Shown here: piece after piece, positions 1 to 8,512 of the stretch
How positions within the stretch are numbered: position 1 is the stretch's first letter
How the letters are laid out: every line of letters starts with the position of its first letter
Source of the DNA: Paenibacillus tyrphae
Lineage (GTDB): Bacteria; Bacillota; Bacilli; Paenibacillales; NBRC-103111
Direction of reading: 5' to 3'
DNA length: 64,000 bases
NCBI RefSeq assembly: GCF_027925525.1
Contig: NZ_BSDJ01000014.1
Span: 95,613 to 159,612 of the forward strand
Notes under the pieces: model-generated
The model's database searches: none
What the model was told of the DNA's origin: nothing
The model's input: the letters and a program-made list of their open reading frames with translations, nothing else
Translations under genes and position numbers: made by a program

Positions 1-71
1 AACGTGAAATTTTGTTTTACAAACCAAGCCTCGTTGTCTTATACTCGAATTATGCAAAGAGGGTGATAAGG

Positions 72-1013
72 ATGGACTATATCGTTGGAATCGATGGCGG
101 GGGCACCAAAACGGAAGCAGTCGTCATCGACACTTCGGGCAACCGGCTCTTCGGCTGTACGGGCGAATCGACGAATTCGAAGGCGATCGGCTTCGAGCAG
201 GCCTCCCGTCATCTGGAAGCCGTGCTGGACGAAACGCTTCAGCATGAAGCCTGTGCAAGCGGACGCTGTCTGGCCGTCTGCATCGGCATGGCCGGCACCG
301 ATACGCCGGAGGAAAAGCAAGCGGTCGAAGCCGTCCTCCGGGCTTACCAGACCCGAGTCGGCGTTTCGTTCGAGGTGTTCGTGCGCAACGATGCGGAAAT
401 CGTCCTGATGGCTTCGCTGCGCCGCGAGTACGGCATTGCCGTCGTCTCCGGCACCGGCTCGATCGTCTTCGGCTGTACGCCGGAAGGCCGGCGATACCGG
501 GTCGGCGGCTGGGGGCATCTGCTGGGCGATGAAGGAAGCGGTTACCAAATCGGACTTCACGCGCTGCAAGCCGTTATGCGCAGTCATGACGGCATCAGTC
601 CGGCAACGGCCTTAACGGATATGATCCGGCACACGTATAGCTTTGACTCAATTACCGAACTGAAAACGTACATCTACGGACCGGACATTCGCAAAAAAGA
701 CGTCGCCACCTTCGCCGAGCTGTGCATCAACGCAAGCAAGCAAGGGGATGCCGTTGCCGTGCGCATTATTGAAAGCGCGGCTGCGGAGCTTGCCGTCGCA
801 GTGTCAGCCTTGGTCCGTAAGGACGCCTGGTTCCCGGATTCTGATCTTGTGACGACGGGCTCGGTGTTCAAGCATTCTCCTTTGTTCGCCGATACGTTCC
901 GGCAGACGATCTCCGAAACGTTCCCTGGGCTGCGCCTGCACCCGGCTTCCGAGCAGCCCGCCGCTTACGGCGCCGCCTTGCTCGGCTTCGAGCTCTTTCA
1001 AAGAATGCGATAA
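72..1013 (+). CDS. BadF/BadG-type N-acetylhexosamine kinase (GlcNAc/MurNAc kinase)
   Basis: Sugar kinase of the BadF/BadG/BcrA/BcrD ATPase fold, expected to phosphorylate GlcNAc and/or MurNAc in the cytoplasm. The N-terminus DYIVGIDGGGTKTE is the phosphate-1 loop of the ASKHA fold, and VSGTGSIVFG with GGWGHLLGDEGSGY are the signature segments of this kinase family. The ATG at 72 is preferred over an upstream in-frame start because AGAGGGTG lies just before it and the protein then begins directly at the first beta strand. It lies 14 bp before murQ, so it probably supplies MurNAc-6-phosphate to the etherase, as MurK-type kinases do. The exact substrate preference is inference. Confidence 0.88.
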   Translation: MDYIVGIDGGGTKTEAVVIDTSGNRLFGCTGESTNSKAIGFEQASRHLEAVLDETLQHEACASGRCLAVCIGMAGTDTPEEKQAVEAVLRAYQTRVGVSFEVFVRNDAEIVLMASLRREYGIAVVSGTGSIVFGCTPEGRRYRVGGWGHLLGDEGSGYQIGLHALQAVMRSHDGISPATALTDMIRHTYSFDSITELKTYIYGPDIRKKDVATFAELCINASKQGDAVAVRIIESAAAELAVAVSALVRKDAWFPDSDLVTTGSVFKHSPLFADTFRQTISETFPGLRLHPASEQPAAYGAALLGFELFQRMR

Positions 1014-1027
1014 AAGGAGCAATCCCT

Positions 1028-1939
1028 ATGTATAACCTGCTGAACGAATTAACTACCGAACAGCGCAATCCGAATACGACGCAAATTGACCGGCTCAGTT
1101 CCGAGGAAATCGTCCGGCTCATCCACGCGGAGGACCGTCTGGTTACCGAAGCGGTCGGCCGCATCCTGCCGCAAGTCGCGCAGGTCGTCGACCGGATCGT
1201 CGCCGCTTTTCAGCGTCAGGGCCGGCTGTTCTACATCGGCGCCGGCACTAGCGGGCGGCTCGGCATTCTCGATGCGTCCGAATGTCCGCCGACCTATGGA
1301 ACGGACCCGTCCATGGTGCAGGGCATCATCGCGGGAGGCTTTCAGGCGGTCAAGGACCCGGTCGAAGGCGCGGAAGACAGCGAGGAGCTTGGCGCGAAGG
1401 ATATCGACGAGCATGGCGTCACGGACCGGGACGTGGTCGTCGGCATCGCCGCCAGCGGCCGCACCCCGTATGTGCTCGGCGCCATGAAGCGCGCGAAGGA
1501 AAAGCAAGCGACCGTGATCGGTCTGTGCAATAACGAGCACACCCCGATGGCCGGCATCGCCGATCTGATGCTGGAAGCCGTCGCCGGCCCGGAGGTCGTG
1601 CTCGGCTCGACCCGGATGAAATCGGGCACCGCGCAGAAGCTGATCCTGAACATGCTGACGACCGCCTCCATGATCCGCATTGGCAAAGTGTACGAAAATC
1701 TCATGGTCGACGTTCTCCCTTCCAACGAGAAGCTCGTCTACCGTGCCAAACGGATTATCGGCATGGCGACCGGCGCACCGGAGGATGTGATCAGCGAAGC
1801 GTATAACGAGTCCGGAAGACATGTCAAAACCGCAATCGTCATGATTTTGGCGAAGACGGACCGGGACGGCGCGCGCGAGCTGCTGGAGCGTTCGGGCGGT
1901 TTTGTACGCCAGGCGGTGGCGCTGGCAAACGGCAATTAA
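1028..1939 (+). CDS. murQ: N-acetylmuramic acid 6-phosphate etherase
   Basis: MurQ cleaves the D-lactyl ether of MurNAc-6-phosphate to give GlcNAc-6-phosphate and D-lactate during cell-wall recycling. The 303-residue length is standard for the family. The SIS-domain signature GAGTSGRLGILDASECPPT is present near residue 75, and GSTRMKSGTAQKL follows in the second half. AAAGGAG lies upstream of the ATG. It is the second gene of a three-gene operon behind the hexosamine kinase. The GlcNAc-6-phosphate produced would feed the nagA/nagB genes found 15 kb away in this window. Confidence 0.96.
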   Translation: MYNLLNELTTEQRNPNTTQIDRLSSEEIVRLIHAEDRLVTEAVGRILPQVAQVVDRIVAAFQRQGRLFYIGAGTSGRLGILDASECPPTYGTDPSMVQGIIAGGFQAVKDPVEGAEDSEELGAKDIDEHGVTDRDVVVGIAASGRTPYVLGAMKRAKEKQATVIGLCNNEHTPMAGIADLMLEAVAGPEVVLGSTRMKSGTAQKLILNMLTTASMIRIGKVYENLMVDVLPSNEKLVYRAKRIIGMATGAPEDVISEAYNESGRHVKTAIVMILAKTDRDGARELLERSGGFVRQAVALANGN

Positions 1940-1971
1940 CACGAGATCGAGAACAAGGAGGAGAATTTACG

Positions 1972-3114
1972 GTGGCAGACATACGGCTCGTCCGTCCGGA
2001 CGAGATGGCTGAAGCGGTCACGCTTTCGGACTCGATTTTTCGCGATGCGCAGCAGATTTCGATGCAACCTGCGTTTCCCGATGTATTTTCAACGGCCTTG
2101 GGCCAGTCTTACGGAGCGTTCGAGGACGGCAAGCTGGTCTCGTTCATGGGACTCGTGCCGGTCACGATACGTATCGGAAAAGCAGCGCTCGGCACATATC
2201 AGCTCGGCTCCGTCGGCACCGATCCGGCTGCCCGGGGCAAAGGCTACGCCAGCCTGATTTTACAGCGTATTTTTGAACATATCGACAAAGCGGGAGCCTC
2301 CCTGCTGCTCATTTCGGGCGGTCGTTCCTTGTATACGCGGGTGAATTGTCTGCCGTTCGGCGTTGTCCGGAGGTATACGGTGGATGCTGCCTCGGCGCAG
2401 GCCCTGCAAAGCCGGCACGCTTCCGAAGGAGTGCGGGTGCGCGATCTAGAGCCGACCGATTGGCTGTATATGCGTGAACTGGCGGGTGCAAGAGTGGCCC
2501 GCTTCGAGCACAGCGTCACCGACCTGGCGAATCTGGTCCATAACGAGGCGCTCGTCAGCTGCATTAAGATGAAGCACCGGGTGCTCGTCGCTGAGCGGAA
2601 CGGCAAACCTGCGGCGTTTCTCGTAGCTGCCGTACCGAATCCGCCGCTCGTCCCGAAGCGGGTTCCGTTTCTGATCGAAGCCGCCGGGGACGGCCCGGCC
2701 GTTGCGCTGCTGGCCGCGCATGCGCTCAAGCGGCTGGAGCTGGAGCAGATCCAGCTCCCGGTTTCCGTGCACGAAAGCGATTGGCTGGAGGCGCTCGAAT
2801 CGGTGCCGTACCAAGAGGAGCCGAATCAAGGCACGGTCTATGTGATCCGGCCCGAGCGCTTGATCGAGCAGCTCCGGCCGTACTGGGAGGAAACCGCTCC
2901 GGGCCGTCATGAAGCGCTTCGCGTGCAATCCGCGGGCGACGGCCGGGTCAAGCTCGAATACGACGGCTTGTCGGCGGAGTTGGACCCGCAAGCGTTCATC
3001 TCGCTCGTCTTCGGCGGAGACGAAGGCATGGCGGAGCATTCCGAGCTTCGCAGCGGGCTGAAAGAGCTGTTCCCGGTGCCGTTTCCTTTTACGGCGGGGT
3101 TGAATTATGTGTGA
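1972..3114 (+). CDS. GNAT-family (Eis-like) N-acetyltransferase
   Basis: A 380-residue acetyltransferase with an N-terminal GNAT domain: GSVGTDPAARGKGYASLILQRIFEH is the acetyl-CoA-binding R/QxxGxG/A region near residues 80-105. The length, the second half and the C-terminal segment fit the Eis-like architecture of two GNAT-like regions plus an SCP2-like tail. Translation starts at GTG 1972, with AAGGAGGAG upstream. It is the last gene of the kinase-murQ operon (32 bp gap) and is followed by a terminator. Its substrate cannot be read from sequence. Acetylation of an amino sugar or a peptide from wall turnover would suit the context but is speculative. Confidence 0.8.
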   Translation: MADIRLVRPDEMAEAVTLSDSIFRDAQQISMQPAFPDVFSTALGQSYGAFEDGKLVSFMGLVPVTIRIGKAALGTYQLGSVGTDPAARGKGYASLILQRIFEHIDKAGASLLLISGGRSLYTRVNCLPFGVVRRYTVDAASAQALQSRHASEGVRVRDLEPTDWLYMRELAGARVARFEHSVTDLANLVHNEALVSCIKMKHRVLVAERNGKPAAFLVAAVPNPPLVPKRVPFLIEAAGDGPAVALLAAHALKRLELEQIQLPVSVHESDWLEALESVPYQEEPNQGTVYVIRPERLIEQLRPYWEETAPGRHEALRVQSAGDGRVKLEYDGLSAELDPQAFISLVFGGDEGMAEHSELRSGLKELFPVPFPFTAGLNYV

Positions 3115-3137
3115 GCGGGCCTCGGGCCCGCTTTTAT
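3115..3137 (+). terminator. Rho-independent terminator of the murQ operon
   Basis: A GC-rich hairpin of 7 bp (GCGGGCC / GGCCCGC, three-base loop) begins directly after the stop codon of the acetyltransferase and is followed by a TTTTATTT tract. Confidence 0.8.
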
Positions 3138-3142
3138 TTGCG

Positions 3143-3200
3143 TTGACAAACGCTCGCAGCAGATTTATATTACTTTATAGTAATATTACTTTTAAGTATT
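3143..3200 (+). promoter_or_regulatory. Promoter with tandem palindromes before the DoxX-like gene
   Basis: A near-consensus sigma-A promoter is visible: TTGACA at 3143-3148, a 17-bp spacer, then TATATT at 3166-3171. Overlapping and following the -10 are two palindromes: ATTACT-N4-AGTAAT (3169-3184) and TACTT-N2-AAGTA (3187-3198). This placement over the start site is typical of a repressor operator, plausibly a MarR- or HxlR-type regulator encoded elsewhere. The regulator's identity is inference. Confidence 0.75.
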
Positions 3201-3224
3201 TTTTTCTGCAAAGGAGCGATTGTT

Positions 3225-3572
3225 TTGTCCACGCTCGTTATCGTCATTCAAATTATACTGGCCGGGATGTTCTCGCTTTCTTCCTTTATGAAGCTCAAAC
3301 GGACGCCGTCGATGGTTCGGCACTGGAACGAGTACCGTTACCCGATGTGGTTCTTGACCCTTACGGGCTTGGGAGAGCTTGCGGGTATCATCGCGCTTCT
3401 CGCGGGCTTCCGATTTCCCGCGCTGCTGCCGTACGTCGGTTTGTTCTTCGTCGCTTTGATGCTGGGGGCGATTCACGCGCATCTGTTCCGGGCGAAGCAC
3501 CGGCCGGTGATGGCTGTCAATGCCGCTGCGATGCTTGCGCTGTCCGTGGTCATGATCGCTGCCACATATTGA
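3225..3572 (+). CDS. DoxX/MauE-like small membrane protein
   Basis: A 115-residue protein with four predicted hydrophobic helices (about residues 4-20, 43-62, 66-82, 95-113) and the pattern of the DoxX-like superfamily, including GELAGIIALLAGF in the second helix. The start is TTG 3225, with AAGGAG eight bases upstream. It is a single-gene unit between two terminators, with its own strong promoter and operator. DoxX-type proteins are often controlled by redox or quinone-sensing MarR/HxlR repressors, but its biochemical role is unknown. Confidence 0.7.
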   Translation: MSTLVIVIQIILAGMFSLSSFMKLKRTPSMVRHWNEYRYPMWFLTLTGLGELAGIIALLAGFRFPALLPYVGLFFVALMLGAIHAHLFRAKHRPVMAVNAAAMLALSVVMIAATY

Positions 3573-3584
3573 ACCTCTAAAAAC

Positions 3585-3627
3585 AAAAATAGACCGCCAT
3601 CCCACCGGGACGGATCGGTCTATTTTT
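3585..3627. terminator. Bidirectional terminator between convergent genes
   Basis: An inverted repeat AAAAATAGACCG / CGGTCTATTTTT with an inner hairpin (ATCCC/GGGAC) lies between the DoxX-like gene and the convergent GHL10-like gene. T tracts follow on both strands. Confidence 0.85.
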
Positions 3628-3630
3628 CGT

Positions 3631-6138
3631 TCAATCTTTTTTGGTCCTTACTTCGATCACTTGCTTAGGTTCATTCCACTTCACTTCATAATGAAGCGCC
3701 TCGCTGACGAAGCGCAAAGGCACCATCGTCTTCTCATTCCGCAGGATCGCCGGCACCTCCAGCCGGACATCCTCGCCGTTCGCTCTGGCCAGCGGATTGT
3801 TCAATTGCAGCCACAGCACGTAGCCCTCGCGCTCCGCCGAGACAGTCTCCTCCCGGGGACTCCATTCGTATTTCGCCCCCATCGCCTGCAGCAGGTCGGC
3901 CAGCGGAAACAAGGACGTTCCGTCAACGACCACGGGCGGCTCTGTAAACGGGACGATCGTCCGGTTCAGCGCCAGACGAACCGTTTGGCCTCCGGAGGAC
4001 GGGCTCAATTGTACCGCATGCTTCCCTTTGGGGAGCTTCACGACATACTGCCCGTCTTTGTAAAATACGGGAGCCGTCACGGCTTGCCCATCGACGATCA
4101 CGGCTCCCGGCCATTCGCTGACGCGTATGTACGCCGGTCCGCTCGCCTCATACGAGAAGGCGACGCCCTGCTCCGTGACCGAGCCGTCGACGATCTCCGC
4201 GTTCAAATCCGTGATGCTTAAGCTTGCAGCCTGCCGCTGCGTATCGTCCGCCGCCTCGATCCGGTGCCTTCCTCCGGGCACCCAAATGCCGCTGCGGTCC
4301 ACGAAAGGCCACGGCTTGCCGTCCAGCGAAAAACGCTTGCCCTGCGTGTTCATCGCATAGCGGACGGTTCGATCGTTAGCGGTTTCCCATGCTTGCTCCC
4401 CCCGCTTCACGATCGAAGTGGTGCCTGCCAGCGCTTGCGAGGCAAGGCTCCAATCCTGAGGGTTCACGGTATTGACCGCATAGACCGTGACCGTATCCGC
4501 TTGCTTGGCCGCCTCGGAAACCAGCATCAGAAACTCCAGGCCCGTCTGCTTTTTCGTCGGGAGCCCGGCGCTGCGTTCCACGATGTTGATGTCGATGGCC
4601 AGCTTTTCGCCCTTGCGCTGCTGTGCCCGGTAGGCTTTCCCCAACTTCTCGTAGCGGTCCGGGCCAAGCCCCCACATCGTGTACGGGTCCTCAATTTGCA
4701 GCGTAAAGTCTTGTTCGTTCTGAAGCCGAATGAACTGCTGCGAATCGACGCCGATATTTTGCCGCATGTTACTCTCATGCAAGCTGTCGATCTGCGTCAT
4801 CCACAAGCCCAAAGAAAGCTCGCCGGACAACGATTTCAGGTATTGCATCAGCTCCCGGTTCTGATCGAGCACCGTTTGCGCCCGGAAGTCGGTCAGCTGC
4901 TTCAGGCTCTCCGCATTCGTCTTGAAGTAACGGCTGCCGCCGGCATCGAACGCCTCAAGCGGATCGTAGCCGTGCTTCGCCTGAAAGCTTTGGCGAAAAG
5001 CCCCGCTCATCGGAGTAAACTTCGACGGGTCTTCCGGACCCGACGCCGGCGATTCGAAATAAAGCTCCGCCAGATTCGCTCCGTCCCATGCGAACGCCGC
5101 CAATCGCTTCCGCAGCTCGGCCTTGACCGCTTCCATGCAAGCCGGATCTTCCAGCGCCATCAAATACCGCCAGTCGAGATGCGCGTCTTCCCCCTGCGCC
5201 GTCTTCTGCCTCCACTCGGGATGCGCCTCCCAGAACGCTTGGCTGACCATCGGCAGCTCGATCCAGGCATAAACGGATATCCCGTTGCTGTGGGCCGCTT
5301 CAATGAACGATTTATAAAAGGAAGCGATCTGTTCCAATTCATACCATGTGCTCAAATGCACTTCGCTCACGCCGTAGCTCTTGAGCCGATCCGCAAGCTC
5401 ATAGGGGTCTTCCTGATAATGATAGCCCCAATCCATAAATACGGACAGCCGGGGACGCTCCGCCTGTGGCTTCCATTCGAACCATTGCGCCAGGTATTCA
5501 TGCAGGTAAGGGAGCCTCTCGTACCCATAGCTGCCGCCTTCGCCCAAAGCGACGGCGCTGTACAGAAACTTCCCCTCACCCCGCTTTCCTCCGGCAACGA
5601 CAGGTGTCCCGGAAGCCGCGTCCTTGGCGAAAACCGACAGCTCGCGGGAAGCGAAACCCTCTATCGTCTGCGAGTTGGCCCAGCGAATGTCGGCTTCTGG
5701 ATGGCCGGCGTCGGAAAGCCCGGACACCGTGACCTGCGTTCCGTCAAACGCCAAGGCCAGCTTTTCGCTTAGGGGAGTGCGCTGCTCGGTATAGAGCGGC
5801 ATCCCTTTGGATACCTCCGCTGCGATTCGCTCCGCCGCGCTTCCATCCAATGCGCTTGCCGCGCGTCCCGGCAGGACGAGCAGCTTCACCTTCGCCCAGT
5901 CCAGCCGTTCGAGGGAGCCGGAGTCCGTCAACGTGACGGACCGGCCCAAGGTCCGGAGCATCCGGACGTACGGTTCGTTCTCTTTCGCCTCGGGAGCCGA
6001 AACCAGGACGATGTTCTCTCTTGGCGACGTTGAGGCGTCCTGCGCGTAAACCCTGCTCCAGGCATAAGGCTGCCAGGCAGCCAACATAACAAAAATCAAA
6101 AGCATCGAAAGTACCGTTTTCCTGCTCAACGCTTCCAC
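3631..6138 (-). CDS. Secreted GHL10-like glycoside hydrolase with C-terminal copper-amine-oxidase-like stalk domain
   Basis: An 835-residue exported protein and the last gene of the exopolysaccharide operon. A signal peptide (about residues 1-33, cleavage near VYAQDA) is followed by a region resembling a glutamine-amidotransferase-like fold (LLVLPGRAA). A TIM-barrel-like region near residues 230-520 resembles hypothetical glycosyl hydrolase 10 proteins (MDWGYHYQEDP, YAWIELPM, WDGANLAELYF). The C-terminal 110 residues form a copper-amine-oxidase N-domain-like module ending VPLRFVSEALHYEVKWN. Start GTG 6138 is a choice; TTG 6129 is also possible. It lies 62 bp after the BcsB-like gene. Trimming or releasing the polymer outside the cell is a reasonable inference, but catalytic residues are not certain. 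Confidence 0.72.
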   Translation of the reverse strand: MEALSRKTVLSMLLIFVMLAAWQPYAWSRVYAQDASTSPRENIVLVSAPEAKENEPYVRMLRTLGRSVTLTDSGSLERLDWAKVKLLVLPGRAASALDGSAAERIAAEVSKGMPLYTEQRTPLSEKLALAFDGTQVTVSGLSDAGHPEADIRWANSQTIEGFASRELSVFAKDAASGTPVVAGGKRGEGKFLYSAVALGEGGSYGYERLPYLHEYLAQWFEWKPQAERPRLSVFMDWGYHYQEDPYELADRLKSYGVSEVHLSTWYELEQIASFYKSFIEAAHSNGISVYAWIELPMVSQAFWEAHPEWRQKTAQGEDAHLDWRYLMALEDPACMEAVKAELRKRLAAFAWDGANLAELYFESPASGPEDPSKFTPMSGAFRQSFQAKHGYDPLEAFDAGGSRYFKTNAESLKQLTDFRAQTVLDQNRELMQYLKSLSGELSLGLWMTQIDSLHESNMRQNIGVDSQQFIRLQNEQDFTLQIEDPYTMWGLGPDRYEKLGKAYRAQQRKGEKLAIDINIVERSAGLPTKKQTGLEFLMLVSEAAKQADTVTVYAVNTVNPQDWSLASQALAGTTSIVKRGEQAWETANDRTVRYAMNTQGKRFSLDGKPWPFVDRSGIWVPGGRHRIEAADDTQRQAASLSITDLNAEIVDGSVTEQGVAFSYEASGPAYIRVSEWPGAVIVDGQAVTAPVFYKDGQYVVKLPKGKHAVQLSPSSGGQTVRLALNRTIVPFTEPPVVVDGTSLFPLADLLQAMGAKYEWSPREETVSAEREGYVLWLQLNNPLARANGEDVRLEVPAILRNEKTMVPLRFVSEALHYEVKWNEPKQVIEVRTKKD

Positions 6139-6200
6139 CCCGCCGATTAGTATGCCTTGCTACTTCATCCGGGGAGCCGTCCATTGTCGCTCTTGCTGTT

Positions 6201-8489
6201 TTACTGCTTTCCGGCGTCCCGCTTCTCCTTGCGCCGCACCCGAATAAACACGATCAGCATCCCGACCAGCAGCACCGGGATCAGCACCATAAGCCATACC
6301 GGAATACCGGGCGCTTTCCCTGCGGGATTCAACGCATTGTCATCTTGAGCCGTCCTGGAATCCGAGGGGGCCGCAACGGTGAACACGGCTTTCGCCTTGT
6401 TCATAATGACGACTTGGCCCGGCTTCTTCGTGCTCTTCAAATATTGCAGCAAATTCGGATGAACGAAAGAGCCCTGCTCCCCTGCCCCGGCGTTCACCTT
6501 CTGGAAGACGGCCATCACCCGGTTTTCGTTCCAGACCGACGGCTGGATCCAAGCCGCATAATCGGTCGTTTCGTTAATTGCGGCGTACTTCCCAAGCTGC
6601 AGCCGGTCGTTTTCCGTCGGGAGCAGCAGTTTGTCGCGCAGCTTCAGCAGTGACGGGAATTGGCCGAGGTCTCCCGGCACGATCACATGGTAATCCTTCA
6701 GTTGCTTGAGCGCCTGATCGTCAAGCGGTTCGCGGAATACGGCGATCCGACGGTTCGTATCCGAAGCGGACGTCAAGTCTCCGGCAAGCCGGGAAAGCTG
6801 CGACAAGAACGTCCCGTTCACCTGCTGCGGCACGAGAATCGCCGTACGATCCGTTCCCTGGTCGCTGACAAAAGGCGCAGGCCAATGCTGGAACGAACTG
6901 TTTTTCGCCATTTCGTGAGGCACGTTGAACGTGCTTGCCTTGTCAACGAAAATCCACCGGCCGTTGTTGCTGTCCCCGGTACAAGGTCCCTCGGTCAGGC
7001 CGATATTGGCCGTAAATACAATATCCAGCGCGCCGCTGCTGTCTTTATCCTGCAAAGCGGAGGTTAAAGGGATGTTCAATGTATAGGTATCGCCCTGCGT
7101 TTTCGTTTTGGCCAGTTCCTGAAGGGATACCGTCTTGGGGATGCCGTTCACCGTTACCGTCAGTCCGTATTTTCCGTAACGGCCGGCCCCCGTCTCCTTT
7201 GTTTTTTTCTCGGTCTTGCGCTCCGTCTGCTCTCCGACCTCGGCCATCAGCAGCGGAGATACCTTCAGCTTCAGCTCCAGCGAGCTCTCGCCGGTCAGCT
7301 TCCAATAGGACGGCACGGCGACGTTAAGCTTGCCGGATTCCGGCTTCGTCTCGTTCAGCAGCAGGTGCTCGGAGCCGAACGAAGCGAGCGTCAGCATTTT
7401 CAGTTCGTCTCTTTCATCCGCCACCGCAGGCGTCTGGCGGATGACCAGATGGCTTCCGGTAAGCTGCTCCGCCAGCTTCGGATTCGTTAGTACGCGCAGC
7501 TTCTCCGCGATCGCCTCATCCTTGGCCCCGGACAGCAGCAGCATTTGCTTCGAGCCGTTCTTCCCGGCCTCCTCCAGGGACATATAGTTCAGCGACAGCT
7601 CTTCGTTCTCGGCGCGAACGCCGTTCTCCTCGACGATTTTTTTTACCGGGCCGGTCCAGGCTCCGACGCTTCCCATGGCAATGACATGGGCCGGTTTGCC
7701 GTCCGCTTTCGCCCATTCCGACTCCGTCATCATCGGAATCGGCTTTTTCGCCGCCGTCAGCGACGATAACCGGGCCGCCAGCTCCAAAGCGGAGGAAAGC
7801 AGCTCGGACGACGGGGCATCCGGCACGACGATCACTCCATATACCTCGTCCGTCGTCCCCGGCTCGATGAAGGGATACGGGAACTCCTTCAGCGGGTCCG
7901 CTGTCGTGTACGTCTCCTTCGAATCGATATAGACGAAAGACGAACGCGCGATTTGCAGCCAGTTGGCCGGGTTGTCCGGGTCCTCGCAGAAATCGTCCGA
8001 GACGACGCCGTGCTTGGCGAACGTCAGCTTGTGAAAGCCGGGCTTCGCTTCGTCCGCCCCGAGCGCAATCGTCACTTTGCGCTGCTTCGCCTCCTCCTTG
8101 GTCAAAAACACGCTCTTCAGCGGCTTATTGTCCACCAGGACGGTCAAGGTAGATTGGGAAGGCAGCAGCAGGTCGGAGTAGCTCAGATCAAGCTCCAAAT
8201 AATGATTGCTCCCAAGCTCGGCTTTCGGCACATTATAATACACATTGTAAGACCGGTCTACGCCGGTCAGCATGATCGGATCGTTCGCGAAGCGGTGCAC
8301 GTAACCCGGCGACAACGCCGATACGTTCGAATCGGTCGCGACCGCCGCTCCCTCTTTCCAAGGGGTCGCTTTCACCTGCCGCCCGCCGTCCGCTCCCTCC
8401 GCCTTGACGAGGGACGAGTAAGATCCCGACGCCACAAGGACGGTACCCAGCAATAAGATGGCCTTCCTCAGGCCGAAACCGTTGTTCAT
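6201..8489 (-). CDS. BcsB-like cyclic-di-GMP-linked polysaccharide export/synthase subunit
   Basis: A 762-residue membrane-anchored extracellular protein resembling the cellulose synthase regulatory subunit BcsB. It has an N-terminal signal sequence, two jelly-roll-like/flavodoxin-like repeats (SNHYLELDLSYSDLLLPSQSTLTVLVDNKPL and a later matching segment ending EGPCTGDSNNGRW), and one C-terminal transmembrane helix (PVWLMVLIPVLLVGMLIVFI) with a basic tail. ATG 8489 starts just before the signal peptide and has AGGTG upstream. An alternative ATG 8516 overlaps the synthase stop in an ATGA arrangement, which suggests translational coupling. Next to a processive GT2 it probably guides the nascent polysaccharide across the outer membrane face. 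No BcsA-type PilZ domain is present in the operon. Confidence 0.8.
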   Translation of the reverse strand: MNNGFGLRKAILLLGTVLVASGSYSSLVKAEGADGGRQVKATPWKEGAAVATDSNVSALSPGYVHRFANDPIMLTGVDRSYNVYYNVPKAELGSNHYLELDLSYSDLLLPSQSTLTVLVDNKPLKSVFLTKEEAKQRKVTIALGADEAKPGFHKLTFAKHGVVSDDFCEDPDNPANWLQIARSSFVYIDSKETYTTADPLKEFPYPFIEPGTTDEVYGVIVVPDAPSSELLSSALELAARLSSLTAAKKPIPMMTESEWAKADGKPAHVIAMGSVGAWTGPVKKIVEENGVRAENEELSLNYMSLEEAGKNGSKQMLLLSGAKDEAIAEKLRVLTNPKLAEQLTGSHLVIRQTPAVADERDELKMLTLASFGSEHLLLNETKPESGKLNVAVPSYWKLTGESSLELKLKVSPLLMAEVGEQTERKTEKKTKETGAGRYGKYGLTVTVNGIPKTVSLQELAKTKTQGDTYTLNIPLTSALQDKDSSGALDIVFTANIGLTEGPCTGDSNNGRWIFVDKASTFNVPHEMAKNSSFQHWPAPFVSDQGTDRTAILVPQQVNGTFLSQLSRLAGDLTSASDTNRRIAVFREPLDDQALKQLKDYHVIVPGDLGQFPSLLKLRDKLLLPTENDRLQLGKYAAINETTDYAAWIQPSVWNENRVMAVFQKVNAGAGEQGSFVHPNLLQYLKSTKKPGQVVIMNKAKAVFTVAAPSDSRTAQDDNALNPAGKAPGIPVWLMVLIPVLLVGMLIVFIRVRRKEKRDAGKQ

Positions 8490-8512
8490 TGTTCTCTCAC
8501 ACCTATTCGTTG

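Noticed and set aside
4264..5772. Open frame of about 500 codons on the plus strand
   Set aside because: It runs antisense to the GHL10-like gene, has Arg/Leu/Pro/His-rich shadow composition and no ribosome binding site. High third-position GC explains it.
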